Assembly: GCA_014649355.1 (NCBI GenBank) | Contig: BMSW01000002.1 | Location: forward strand, 62,001-126,000 | DNA length: 64,000 nucleotides | From: Streptomyces althioticus | Lineage (GTDB): Bacteria > Actinomycetota > Actinomycetes > Streptomycetales > Streptomycetaceae | Direction of reading: 5' to 3' | Shown here: positions 1-7,997 of the stretch, piece by piece | How the letters are laid out: every line of letters begins with the position of its first letter | How positions within the stretch are numbered: position 1 is the stretch's first letter | The notes under the pieces: generated by a model | Told to the model about the DNA's origin: nothing | What the model saw: the letters and a program-made list of their open reading frames with translations, nothing else | The model's database searches: none | Translations under genes and position numbers: made by a program

Positions 1-506
1 TGGCGCACGAGCCGCCGCTCATCACTCTGACACCGGACGGCCCTGCAGCCGTGCGGGCGCGGGCCAGGGTTCGGGAAGCGTACGAGAAGCGGGGGTGGGG
101 GGCCGGGATGGCCGCGTTCGTGGCCATGACCTCGTGGGTGGGCGAGTTCACCGACGCGTACTTCGCGCAGCCCGCGGCCGACCCCGCCGCGTTCGGAATG
201 CCCACCCAGGACGACGGCTCGCGCGACGACCCGCTGCTGTCCGACAGGTCGTGGGCGGTCAGCGACTACCGCCCGGACGCCGACGCGATCACCGCCGCGC
301 CGACCCGCGTGGTGATCGCGGTCGGCGAGGAGTCCGAGAACCTGCTGACGGCACGCACCTCCGCCGCGGCAGCCGAACTCCTCGGGCAGAAGGCGGTCGT
401 GTTCCCGAGCCATCACGGCGGCTTCTGCGGCGGAGAGTTCGGACAACCGGGGAAGCCGGACGAGTTCGCGCTCCGTCTGCGCCAGGTCCTCGACGGTGCC
501 GCGTAA
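1..506 (+). CDS. Alpha/beta hydrolase, 3' portion (5' end outside window)
   Basis: The reading frame is open from base 3 and enters the window from upstream, so only the C-terminal ~168 residues are present. The segment looks like the end of an alpha/beta-hydrolase: a hydrophobic strand ending in VIAVGEESENLL is followed about 35 residues later by VFPSHHGGFCG, the position where the family's catalytic histidine normally sits. The nucleophile elbow would lie upstream and cannot be checked. Substrate is unknown. The gene ends just before decayed insertion-sequence DNA. The family call rests on one histidine-loop motif and the overall pattern. Confidence 0.6.
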   Translation, partial: AHEPPLITLTPDGPAAVRARARVREAYEKRGWGAGMAAFVAMTSWVGEFTDAYFAQPAADPAAFGMPTQDDGSRDDPLLSDRSWAVSDYRPDADAITAAPTRVVIAVGEESENLLTARTSAAAAELLGQKAVVFPSHHGGFCGGEFGQPGKPDEFALRLRQVLDGAA

Positions 507-639
507 GACATCCAGCGCGGGAGGTCCCGCCCAGGTGGACTGGGCGCGCCGAACGCCAGGGGTGTCCGTGGGCAACGTCGTTGTGGGCACATTCCGCGCA
601 GTCGCCGCCGGTGTTCAGGACGGCGTGGCCCACGGTCCA

Positions 640-965
640 CCGGCGCTTCACCCGGTGCAGCCGGGATCGGGCGTGGGCCCCGCTGCACCGGGTCGTCCTC
701 GGCGAACTGGGTGGTCGGGGCGAGCTGGACCGGCCGCGGTACGCGATCGACTCGGTCACCGTCCGGGCGGCGGAAGGAGCCACTGACCGGACCGAATCCG
801 ACCGACCGCGGCAAGCCGGGCCGAAGATCCACCTGGTCACCGACCGGAACGGCGTGCCGCTGTCGCTGGGCGATCTCCAGCGCGAACAGGCACGACAGCC
901 TCGGCCTGCAGCCGCTCGTGCGCGGGATCCCGCCCCTCCGCTCCTCTCGCGGCGCGCGATCCTGA
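640..965 (+). pseudogene. Decayed IS5-type transposase remnant
   Basis: Pieces of a transposase of the IS5 type common in Streptomyces can be read, but only by switching frames. One frame gives LHRVVLGELGGRGELD and later KIHLVTDRNGVPLSL. Another gives EPLTGPNPTDRGKPG and then QPLVRGIPPLRS. At least two frameshifts separate them, and the C-terminal catalytic part is missing. No intact termini are visible. A shorter remnant of the same family lies at about 12,604-12,720. Confidence 0.65.
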
Positions 966-1123
966 CCGGCGACCCCGCCGGGGTCCCCTCGTCTCTCCGC
1001 TGCGCTGGTGATCACCCGAAGCAGGAGAAGTGCCTCTGCCCGGCGAGAAGGATCGCGTGTCCACGTCGAGGGAGCTTCATCACCAGCCTCCGCGTCACCG
1101 GTCCCCTGGCCGGGCTGCACCCT

Positions 1124-1158
1124 TGACCTCAACCCTGGTTGAGGCGCAACACTCGGCG
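1124..1158 (+). promoter_or_regulatory. SoxR-like 18-bp palindrome and probable promoter of the split monooxygenase gene
   Basis: CCTCAACCCTGGTTGAGG (1127-1144) is a perfect palindrome with 8-bp arms and a 2-bp centre. It has the length and outer bases (CCTCAA/TTGAGG) of SoxR boxes, and overlaps a TTGACC -35-like hexamer at 1124-1129. MerR-type activators bind between -35 and -10 elements with a long spacer. A weak -10 (AACACT, 1148-1153) would put the transcript start near the ATG at 1160, suggesting leaderless mRNA. The site is seen directly; the identity of the regulator is inferred. Confidence 0.5.
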
Positions 1159-1159
1159 C

Positions 1160-1417
1160 ATGGAGAGTACAAAGAGCAGCACCATTCTCTTTCGTAACAC
1201 CATGCGCATCACGGACGGTCACCTCGACGGCTTCCGGCGCGCCATCGCGCAGGCGGTGGCATTCGCTCACGAGCACGGCCCTCAGCTCATGGTCGAGGTC
1301 TTCATCGACGAGGAGCGGATGCTGGCGCACAGCTTCCAGCTCTACCGCGACTCCGATGCCATCCGCACCCACTGGCGGCTGTCGGATCCGTACATCCGTG
1401 AGGTGATGGAGCACTGA
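1160..1417 (+). pseudogene. Antibiotic-biosynthesis-monooxygenase-type protein, 5' fragment split by a transposon
   Basis: The ATG at 1160 opens a frame with a small ferredoxin-like-fold monooxygenase pattern: ILFRNTMRI, then HGPQLMVEVFIDE, then HSFQLYRDSDAIRTHW and SDPYIREVMEH. The apparent stop at 1415-1417 is made by the end of the 1417-6230 transposon. The missing C-terminus resumes in frame at 6231. Rejoining the two halves through the duplicated CACTG gives a protein of about 138 residues, the usual size for these quinol/antibiotic monooxygenase-like proteins. The 85-residue truncated product is unlikely to fold. A frame extending upstream to 1139 is open, but the palindromic promoter sits there, so 1160 is preferred. 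Confidence 0.75.
1412..1416 (+). repeat. Target-site duplication CACTG, left copy
   Basis: CACTG immediately precedes the left inverted repeat of the transposon and recurs directly after the right inverted repeat at 6231-6235. Removing the element and one copy restores the monooxygenase frame (codons H-C-T-V-Q). Confidence 0.85.
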
Positions 1418-1460
1418 GCTTCCGCCAACCTGAAACCGCAGGTCGAAGGGCTGGTGTGAC
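1417..1460 (+). repeat. Left terminal inverted repeat of the 4.8-kb transposon
   Basis: 44 bp beginning AGCTTCCGCCAAC and ending GGGCTGGTGTGAC. It pairs with 6187-6230 with six mismatches (positions 14, 19, 20, 24, 29 and 31 counted from the outer end). Confidence 0.85.
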
Positions 1461-1667
1461 GGTCTTTCGGGGTGCTCACGCTGGTCGAGGGCAACATTCT
1501 GCGGAATAGGTCATCTGGCAGAGCGGTCGGCTCGCTGGTTCCTGCCCGCTGTTGCCGGGTGGCCTTCTCCGATTTGGTCTGCTCGGGAACCAGTCGACAG
1601 CCCTGCCGCAGCAGACAGCCGGCCTACCGCGCGATCAGGACCGACGTTCACCCTGACCATCAGCGAC

Positions 1668-2534
1668 CTAGTTTGGCCAGGGGACACCTACGAGAGCGAC
1701 GGGGCAGGGCGAGTGGCGTAGCGCCGCGTGATGGGTGGGCCTGAGTTCCCGGTGGACCATGCCGTGCCGGTGTCGGACTCCGAGAACGAGGAGGTCTGCG
1801 TGTTGCGCGGCCTGGAGCAGGGCATGGTGTGCGGGGCCGTCGACGACGTGCCTGTGCACGACGACGCCGCTTTCGAGGGCCGTCCGGGCTGGGACTGCCG
1901 CGCTGAGGAGAGCGTCGGCTGCCGGTGAGCCAAGGCCAGGTGGGTCGTGCCGCGTCTCCTGCCGGCTGAGGGCGTGAACCGCGACCAGGACGCCACCGCG
2001 AGCATGTGCCTCGTGGAGGGCGAAGGCGACATGGGCGGCGTCGGCGTCGGTTCCTTCCCCGACACCGAGGACGACCTGCCGGTTTCCTGATGGAAGTCCT
2101 GGGGCAAAGTCGCCAACGACCACGGTGGGGCACCACGCGCGTTCTGCGACACCGGGACCGACGGAACCGGTGGACAGGCGGCGCACGAGGGCATGATGTC
2201 CGCGATGGCCGACGACCAGCGCGAAGGCGTATTCTCCCGCGTGGACCAGGACGTCGACGGGTTCCCCGGGCAGCACTTCGGCGTGGACCCTGACCTCGGG
2301 GCGGCGCTGGCGGGCCCGGGCTTCGGCGTCGATGATGATCTTTTCCAGTGCGGCGACTTCAGCTCGGGCTTCGGGGAGATCCTCCGCAGGGGTGGTGCCT
2401 TCGAAGCGTTCCCATAAGGAGGCGTGCACGATACGCAGGGGCAGGTTGTGCAGGGCGGCCTCGTCGGCGGCCCAGTCGAGCGCCCTCATGCTGGAGGGGG
2501 AGCCGTCCACTCCCACAGTCACTGGTTTGTCCAC
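1668..2534 (-). CDS. Tandem universal stress protein (UspA family)
   Basis: The 288-residue protein has two UspA-type alpha/beta domains. The first starts with TVGVDGSPSS and carries VVGHRGHHALVRRLSTGSV, the nucleotide-binding loop pattern G-2x-G-9x-G(S/T). The second (about residues 150-285) is weaker and lacks a clean version of that loop. ATP binding is therefore likely only in the first half. The gene lies 88 bp downstream of the permease on the same strand and is probably co-transcribed with it. The permease itself has a Usp-like C-terminal domain, so the pair may be functionally linked. Both are passengers of the transposon. Confidence 0.9.
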   Translation of the reverse strand: MDKPVTVGVDGSPSSMRALDWAADEAALHNLPLRIVHASLWERFEGTTPAEDLPEARAEVAALEKIIIDAEARARQRRPEVRVHAEVLPGEPVDVLVHAGEYAFALVVGHRGHHALVRRLSTGSVGPGVAERAWCPTVVVGDFAPGLPSGNRQVVLGVGEGTDADAAHVAFALHEAHARGGVLVAVHALSRQETRHDPPGLGSPAADALLSAAVPARTALESGVVVHRHVVDGPAHHALLQAAQHADLLVLGVRHRHGMVHRELRPTHHAALRHSPCPVALVGVPWPN

Positions 2535-2622
2535 CGGCCACGCTCCCTTTCGTCACCAGTGAAACGACGGTCTGCGGTGTCCGCAAGCTGCGCGGCTCCC
2601 CGGGCGTCCAGATGGCTCCCGG

Positions 2623-4626
2623 TCAGCGCTGCGGTTCGCCGCGGCGGACGGAGCCCGGGGCGCGCGCACCGTGGTGGTCGGCTCGCGCGGAGGAGATGAG
2701 CTGCCAGGGCACGCTGATCACCATGACGCCGGGGGTGAAGCGCAGGCGTGCCTTGATCCGGAGTGCGGACTGGTTGTGCAGCAGGTTCTCCCACCAGCGG
2801 CCGACGACATACTCGGGGATGTAGATGCCGATCATGTCGCGGGAGCCCTCGCGGCTGAGAGAGCGTACGTAGTCGACGACGGGCCGGGTGACCTCGCGGT
2901 AGGGGGAGTCCAGCACCTTGAGGGGGACGTCGATGTCGAGTCGCTGCCACTGGTCTTCCAGTGCGCGTGCCTCGTCGCGGTCGACGGCGACGGTGAGCGC
3001 TTCCAGCCGGTCGGGCTTGGAAGCGCGGGCATAGGCCAGTGCCCGGAGGGTTGGTTTGTGGACGTTGGAGACGAGCGCGATCGCCAGAACACGGGAGGGG
3101 GAGGTGAGGTCGGTGTGCGGGTCGGTGCTTGTCAGTTCGGCGGCAGTGCGGTCGTAGTGCCCGCGGATTGTGCGCATCAGCAGCCACAGCACGCCGGCGG
3201 CGAGCACGGCCAGCCAGGCACCGTCGAGGAACTTCGTGAACAAGACCACCACCAGGACCAGGCCGGTGAACACCGCGCCGACCGCGTTGATGATCCTGGC
3301 GATGTGCTGGCGGCGCCGTAGCGCGGGGTCGCTCCCTGTGGACAGGACCTGGTTCCAGTGCCGGACCATGCCGGTCTGCGAGAGCGTGAAGGAAGTGAAG
3401 ACGCCCAGGATGTACAGATGGATCAGGGCCGTGACGCTGGCCTGGAAGCCCCACAGCAGCAGGCCGGCGGTGACGGCCAGCGCCACGATACCGTTGGAGA
3501 AAGCGAGCCTGTCGCCCCGGCTGTGCAGCTGGCGGGGCAGGTAGCGGCGCTGCGCAAGGACCGAGGAGAGCAGTGGGAAGCCGTTGAACGCGGTGTTCGC
3601 GGCGAGGACCAGAACCAGCGCGGTGGCGGCCTGGACGTAGTAGAAGCCGATACTTCTCTCCCCGCCGAAGACCGCGGCGGCGATCTGAGCGATGACTGTG
3701 CGCTGCTGGTAGGTGGAGCAGTCCTCGCCCAGCCCGGTGAGCCGGCAGGCGTCATCGGCGATGTGGACCTTGGAGATGATCGCGAGGGTGGTGACGCCGA
3801 CGAACATGGTGATGGCGATGAGGCCCATCGCGGCCAGGGTGGTCGCCGCGTTGCGCGACTTCGGCTTACGGAAGGCGGGAACGCCGTTGGAGATCGCTTC
3901 CACGCCGGTCAACGCGGTGCAGCCGTTGGAGAACGCCCGCAGGACCAGCAGCATCAGTGCCATACCGGCGAGCTGAGCGTCGCCCTCCTGTGGCCGGATG
4001 CCGTACGAGGCGCTCTCTGCGACCGGCGCGTCCCCGGCCAGGTACCGGAAGAGCCCGGTGGCGATCATGATGAGCACGCCCCCGACGAACAGGTACGTCG
4101 GCGCGGCGAAGGCCCGCCCGGACTCCCGCACACCCCGCAGGTTCACCAGCGCGAGCAGCGCCACGAAGCCCAAAGCCATCGGCACTCGCTGGGCGTGCAG
4201 CTGGGGGACGGCGGAGATGATGTTGTCCACGCCGGAAGCCACCGACACCGCCACGGTCATCACGTAGTCGACCAGCAGGGCAGCCCCTACCACCAGACCG
4301 GCCCTCTCGCCGAGGTTCGCGGTCACGACCTCGTACGAGCCCCCACCGCTCGGATAGGCGCGCACGACCTGCTGGTACGACAGCACCACCACCGTCATCA
4401 GCGCGACGACCGCCACCGCGATCCACGGCGTGAAATGCACATACGTCAGCCCGCCCAGCGTGAGCACCAGCAGGATCTCCTGCGTCGCGTAAGCAACCGA
4501 CGACAAGGGGTCCGAGGCGAAGATCGGCAGGGCCACACGCTTGGGGAGCAACGCCTGGCCCATCTCGCTGCTGCGCAGGGCACGGCCGACCATGAGCCGC
4601 TTCGCTACCTCGGAGATCCTGATCAC
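2623..4626 (-). CDS. APC-superfamily permease with cytosolic C-terminal domain, KimA (potassium uptake)-like
   Basis: The 667-residue membrane protein has about 12 hydrophobic segments in residues 30-480. It opens with LPKRVALPIFASDPLSSVAY, the substrate-site helix pattern of KimA-type (formerly YdaO) potassium/proton symporters in the amino acid-polyamine-organocation superfamily. Residues 500-650 form a soluble Usp-like domain (SRVLAIALVSNVHKPTLRAL). KimA relatives import potassium and some are shut off by cyclic-di-AMP at that domain. Amino-acid transport cannot be excluded. It lies inside the transposon, downstream of the transposase and 88 bp upstream of the stress-protein gene. No ydaO-type riboswitch was recognised upstream. 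Confidence 0.85.
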   Translation of the reverse strand: MIRISEVAKRLMVGRALRSSEMGQALLPKRVALPIFASDPLSSVAYATQEILLVLTLGGLTYVHFTPWIAVAVVALMTVVVLSYQQVVRAYPSGGGSYEVVTANLGERAGLVVGAALLVDYVMTVAVSVASGVDNIISAVPQLHAQRVPMALGFVALLALVNLRGVRESGRAFAAPTYLFVGGVLIMIATGLFRYLAGDAPVAESASYGIRPQEGDAQLAGMALMLLVLRAFSNGCTALTGVEAISNGVPAFRKPKSRNAATTLAAMGLIAITMFVGVTTLAIISKVHIADDACRLTGLGEDCSTYQQRTVIAQIAAAVFGGERSIGFYYVQAATALVLVLAANTAFNGFPLLSSVLAQRRYLPRQLHSRGDRLAFSNGIVALAVTAGLLLWGFQASVTALIHLYILGVFTSFTLSQTGMVRHWNQVLSTGSDPALRRRQHIARIINAVGAVFTGLVLVVVLFTKFLDGAWLAVLAAGVLWLLMRTIRGHYDRTAAELTSTDPHTDLTSPSRVLAIALVSNVHKPTLRALAYARASKPDRLEALTVAVDRDEARALEDQWQRLDIDVPLKVLDSPYREVTRPVVDYVRSLSREGSRDMIGIYIPEYVVGRWWENLLHNQSALRIKARLRFTPGVMVISVPWQLISSARADHHGARAPGSVRRGEPQR

Positions 4627-4707
4627 AGTAGCGAAGGTAGAGCGGCGACCTGCTGATCAGAAGGACCATCGCGCCGACGCACGTCAGCACTTTGTGTGCG
4701 GCCTCCG

Positions 4708-5589
4708 TCAGCGGTTGACTTCGAGGTTCGTCAAGACAAGCAGGGCGCGCAGAAGTCGGGTGGCGCGGGCGGGGTCGGTGCGAAGCTTGGCGAGGATGCG
4801 CCAGTTCTTGAGGTGGGCGAAGCCGTGCTCGACTGGCGCGCGTCCGATGGCGAGGACTCGGTTGGCGTTCCTCTGACCGGCGGTGAGCTTGTGGGTGCGG
4901 CTGGCATGGAAGCCCGTGACGATCACGGGGTCGCGTACGTCGTTGTCCAGGCCGCGGAAGCCGAGGTCTGCGAGAGCGCCGAGACCGGCGGCGCGAAGGT
5001 GGGCCAGGATGTGGTCGTGGCGGGCAGCGGTGTTGTCGTGGGTGCGGCCAGGCCGGGCGGCGGATATCCAGACCAGGCGTCCTCTCTCGTCGGTCAGGGC
5101 GAGGAAGTGCAGACCGTGGGTGCGGTGTTTGCCGGAATAATTGCGCCGGTCGGCCTTTCCGGTGCGGCGCTGGGTGGGTATCAGGGTGCCGTCGATAAGG
5201 ACGACCTCTCCGCCCTGCCTGGCGATCTTCTTCAGGGCACGGTCCAGGCGCGGTGCCTGCACGGCGAGCAGTCCGATCAGTTCGTCCCGCCAGCGACGGA
5301 CGGTGGACTCAGACACGTTGTTTCCGCCGGCCATGTCCGCAAGCCGCTGGTCGTGGCGCAGCACGGCCAAGACGATCACCGCGATCTTGCCGGGCGGCAG
5401 GATCCGCCACCTGGACCGGATCTCATTCAGGTGACGTCGCAACAGATCGGCAAGGTGGTTGACGGTGCGCGTGGACAGCGGCAGACGGCACCGGTAGACA
5501 AGTGAGCAGGAGTCCTGGGTGCGCTGGTTGGTTTTCTTCACACAATCCCAACGGCCGCCGAGGGCAATCTGGTTACGCCTGCGCCGCAC
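4708..5589 (-). CDS. DDE transposase of the 4.8-kb transposon
   Basis: The 293-residue transposase has an N-terminal helix-turn-helix region (NNVSESTVRRWRDEL) and a DDE domain: VVLIDGTLIPTQ (first D), LADLGFRG (second D) and RAPVEHGFAHLKNWRIL (E). Its motifs parallel those of the IS transposase at 11,831-12,580 ([32 protein letters not shown]). The start codon at 5587-5589 lies 24 bp after the stop of the coiled-coil gene. The gene looks intact, with all three acidic residues present. Confidence 0.9.
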   Translation of the reverse strand: MRRRRNQIALGGRWDCVKKTNQRTQDSCSLVYRCRLPLSTRTVNHLADLLRRHLNEIRSRWRILPPGKIAVIVLAVLRHDQRLADMAGGNNVSESTVRRWRDELIGLLAVQAPRLDRALKKIARQGGEVVLIDGTLIPTQRRTGKADRRNYSGKHRTHGLHFLALTDERGRLVWISAARPGRTHDNTAARHDHILAHLRAAGLGALADLGFRGLDNDVRDPVIVTGFHASRTHKLTAGQRNANRVLAIGRAPVEHGFAHLKNWRILAKLRTDPARATRLLRALLVLTNLEVNR

Positions 5590-5613
5590 CGCTTCGGGTG
5601 GCGGCGCGCTTGG

Positions 5614-6066
5614 TCACAGACGGGTGGTGAACCGGCCGTCGGGCAGTTTCCGAAGCCAGCCCCGATCAACGAGCCTGACGAGTCTTCCACGCAGCGGTTC
5701 CAGCTTGGACCGCACGGTAACGTCAACTCCGATCATCTCTCCGACCTGCCGGGTCATGACCGGGCCCGCAGCCTGTCGTACAGCGGCGAGAATGCGCTGG
5801 TAGTCCGGCGGGAGCATGGTCTCCCCAATGTCCGGCGTTCGGTGCGGGATCAGCATCACCGCTCGCCCACCCACCTGTCCCGGTGCCGGCGCAGCTGAAG
5901 CGCGCTCGTCGGCGAGCTGCTCGCTCACCCTTTCAAGGACCCGCTCAGCGATAGCGAGCTCGTCCCGCTCGGCCCGCACCTGCGTCAATTGTTTAGCCAG
6001 CTGTTCCTCGAGTTCGTCCAGCTCTGCACGTCGCGCTGTGATCCGCTCTAGCAGCTCGGGATCCAT
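5614..6066 (-). CDS. Coiled-coil plus winged-helix-like small protein, possible transposition accessory
   Basis: Starting from the ATG at 6066 (MDPELLERITARRAELDELE) the product is 150 residues. Residues 1-55 form a charged coiled coil; residues 70-148 look like a small winged helix ending KLEPLRGRLVRLVDRGWLRK. An in-frame start further upstream (6159) is possible but lacks the coiled-coil register. The gene begins about 120 bp inside the right inverted repeat and ends 24 bp before the transposase, so it could be co-transcribed with it. Function is not recognised; a DNA-binding regulator or transposase partner is a guess from position. Confidence 0.7.
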   Translation of the reverse strand: MDPELLERITARRAELDELEEQLAKQLTQVRAERDELAIAERVLERVSEQLADERASAAPAPGQVGGRAVMLIPHRTPDIGETMLPPDYQRILAAVRQAAGPVMTRQVGEMIGVDVTVRSKLEPLRGRLVRLVDRGWLRKLPDGRFTTRL

Positions 6067-6186
6067 GCATCGGATCGTAGAAGCCGCCCGGCCCCAGCGG
6101 GCTGAAACCAGCGAACCGTCCGGCTCCGTCAGACGATCTACTCCGCAGACATCCGCCAACGACCAGCATGAGCAGCCTGAAAACCG

Positions 6187-6230
6187 GTCACACCAGCCCG
6201 TAGACCGGCGACTTCAAGTTGGCGGAAGCT
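6187..6230 (-). repeat. Right terminal inverted repeat of the 4.8-kb transposon
   Basis: Inverted copy of 1417-1460 (38 of 44 matches). The outermost 13 bp are identical at both ends. Confidence 0.85.
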
Positions 6231-6392
6231 CACTGCACCGTGCAGCACTTCGAGATATTCGGCGCACCGGACCATGACATCGTGGCGGCCCTGAAGACCC
6301 CCGGCGGAGAATCCTTCCCCTTCACCGTCTCACCGCGCCTCGCCGGCTTCCACCGTCTTGAGACATCCCGGACGGATGAACTGCACCCTTGA
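6231..6392 (+). pseudogene. Monooxygenase-type protein, 3' fragment (continuation of 1160-1417)
   Basis: Immediately after the transposon, the CACTG duplicate is followed in frame by C-T-V-Q-H-F-E-I-F-G and 43 further codons to a TGA at 6390-6392. The frame continues exactly from the H codon at 1412-1414. CTVQHFEIFGAPD is where these proteins place their last strand. There is no start codon here, so the fragment is not expected to be translated. Confidence 0.75.
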
Positions 6393-6679
6393 GGTCTGTC
6401 CGGCGGATCACCGACGGAGCGGGAGCCGGATCGCTGCGGCGGTGACGGCGGCCACGGAAGGCGTGGGCCGCCGGTTCATGGTCCGCTCGGACCTCCTTGC
6501 GACGCCGACAGCGGTCTCGGTCGAACCCGGCTGATCTGCCGCCCTCTCTTCCGTCGGCGTCACCGGCTGACCCGCCGGTCCTCCGGTTCCGGGATCGTGT
6601 GCCGGATGCGGCGTCCACCAAGGCAGCGGCGGTTTCCTCGAGAGCTGTATGCCTTGCCGCCGCTGACGCGGTCCGGCCG

Positions 6680-6847
6680 GATCCCAGCCCGTGCTGGCTC
6701 TGGTACCCCCAGGGAAGCGTCGCCAGCGGCGTCCTCGTCGACGGAGCGCGTATCCAGTTCGCCGACCTCAACAACGACGGCCGGGCCGACTACCTTGACG
6801 TCAATCCTCAGAACGGTGCCACCCGGGCCTGGATCAACTACGGCTGA
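6680..6847 (+). pseudogene. Remnant of a secreted FG-GAP/VCBS-type repeat protein
   Basis: The last ~55 codons before the TAG/TGA region read WYPQGSVASGV, then FADLNNDGRADYLDV and TRAWINYG. DLNNDGRADYLDV is the calcium-binding FG-GAP repeat motif, and WINYG is typical of the C-terminus of secreted Streptomyces repeat proteins. No related sequence precedes it in any single frame, so this is a 3' remnant. A strong hairpin follows at 6906-6944. Confidence 0.55.
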
Positions 6848-6905
6848 AGACGCCGTGGCCCTCGAAGCCGCTCTCCGTTTCCGTAGCCGAAGGCTCTGAT
6901 CCGCC

Positions 6906-6944
6906 GGGGGCGGGCCGCGGGGTCCTCCCCCGCCGCCCGCCCCC
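6906..6944 (+). terminator. GC-rich hairpin downstream of the FG-GAP remnant
   Basis: GGGGGCGGGC (6906-6915) pairs with GCCCGCCCCC (6935-6944), extended inward with one mismatch. There is no T-run, as is usual for Streptomyces hairpin terminators. Confidence 0.5.
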
Positions 6945-7289
6945 GATGGTTCACGGTCCCGCCACTCGTACGGGCCATCAGGGCGGAACCGAGTCTGAAC
7001 ACCGCGCGTCGGCCGAGCCCGGCCCCTCCGCGCGAGCGGCCGAGGCACTCACCTCCCACGCCACCTCCACCATGCGGGCGACGATGCTCTGCCAAGGCGT
7101 CTCGTCCTGGTGTTCTCCTAGCCCAGCCCTCTTTGAGGCAAGTGCTGGAGGCGGATCGGTCCGGGCGACGTCCTCGCGGATCTCGGGGCGCTCCGCGGGT
7201 CGCTCGTCGGCCTCCTCACGGACCGGCGGGTGTCCGTCCTCCTCAAGGGCTTCGGCACGGTGACGCGGCCCATGGCTGCCTCCTCGAAG

Positions 7290-7521
7290 GCCCATCGGGT
7301 GGCTGAGATGTCCCAGTCGATCTCACCGGCCGCGTCCGCGTCCGCCTGGACCTGCTGCAGCAGACGCTCCCAGGTCTCGTCGGGCGACCACAGGCCGTGG
7401 CGTTCGTAGACGGCTTCCACGGCCCGAACCGTTCGGGCAGGTCCCGCCAGTGCACACCGGTCCGCACTCGGTGCAGGATTCCGTCGATCACCTGCCGGTG
7501 GTCCCGCCACCGGTCACAACG
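7290..7521 (-). pseudogene. IS5-type transposase N-terminal remnant, frameshifted
   Basis: On the minus strand one frame gives VIDGILHRVRTGVHWRDLPE and FGPW. The next frame continues YERHGLWSPDETWERLLQQV and AGEIDWDIS. Together these are the N-terminal part of an IS5-type Streptomyces transposase with one frameshift between them. The catalytic half is absent. Confidence 0.65.
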
Positions 7522-7701
7522 CCCGTTGCTGATTGGCGAGTTCTTCCTTGCACGGGACGATGAGTCCGCTCTGCTGGTGGGCCCTCGCAGACGTCACGAC
7601 TTCCCGGCCGGCCGTGCGACTGCATCTACCCGGATGACGCGGTTCTGAAATGGGAAGCTCAGCTGAAGGGCGCCGAGAGCACACGTCGACACGTGGTACC
7701 C

Positions 7702-7938
7702 ATGGCCAACGACGGGTTCACCGTCTTTGCCGTCCCAGAGCCACTGTGTACGGCTCTGGCCGCTGCGGGAAGAGACTGACTCCGAGCCACAGCCCTTGCG
7801 TGGACCGGGGCCGTCTCGGAACCGGACGACGAGATCTCGCTGGACAACGCGGTGGACCTCCTTGAACGTCTGTCAGCCCTGGCCAGCAGCCGTGTCGAGG
7901 AGCAGCTTGACCTGTACTGCTGGGATTTCGCGCCCTGA
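7702..7938 (+). pseudogene. Small hypothetical protein gene broken by one in-frame TGA
   Basis: An ATG at 7702 opens MANDGFTVFAVPEPLC. After 25 codons the frame meets a TGA (7777-7779), then stays open for 53 more codons, including VSEPDDEISLDNAVDLLERL and VEEQLDLYCWDFAP, to a TGA at 7936-7938. The coding character on both sides of the stop suggests one 78-residue gene with a nonsense mutation. No family is recognised. Confidence 0.4.
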
Positions 7939-7997
7939 AGTCTCCGCATTGACGCGCCGCGACGGTGATCGGCCGGACAGACTCTAGGCTGCCCACC

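Larger units (their letters stand above)
1417..6230. mobile_element. 4.8-kb transposon carrying a DDE transposase, a KimA-like permease and a universal stress protein
   Basis: The element is bounded by 44-bp terminal inverted repeats (1417-1460 and 6187-6230) that match at 38 of 44 positions. Both ends begin AGCTTCCGCCAAC and end in GGGCTGGTGTGAC. A 5-bp direct repeat CACTG flanks it, and deleting the element restores an open reading frame. It encodes, all on the minus strand, a small coiled-coil protein, a DDE transposase, an APC-superfamily permease and a universal stress protein. No Tn3-type transposase or resolvase is present. The transposase is related to that of the intact IS at 11,717-12,587, whose ends also begin AGCTTC next to CANTG, so it is the likely mobiliser. 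The 250 bp between the left end and the stress-protein gene hold no gene; CTGGTTCC and GGAACCAG form a distant inverted repeat there. Confidence 0.8.

Noticed and set aside
413..1414. 333-codon minus-strand frame across the IS remnant and the monooxygenase fragment
   Set aside because: Crosses two unrelated units on the other strand and shows no protein motif.
1417..6230. Tn3-family transposon
   Set aside because: The 38-44-bp ends and 5-bp duplication would fit, but there is no Tn3-type transposase (about 1,000 residues) or resolvase, and the tips lack the Tn3 GGGG pattern.
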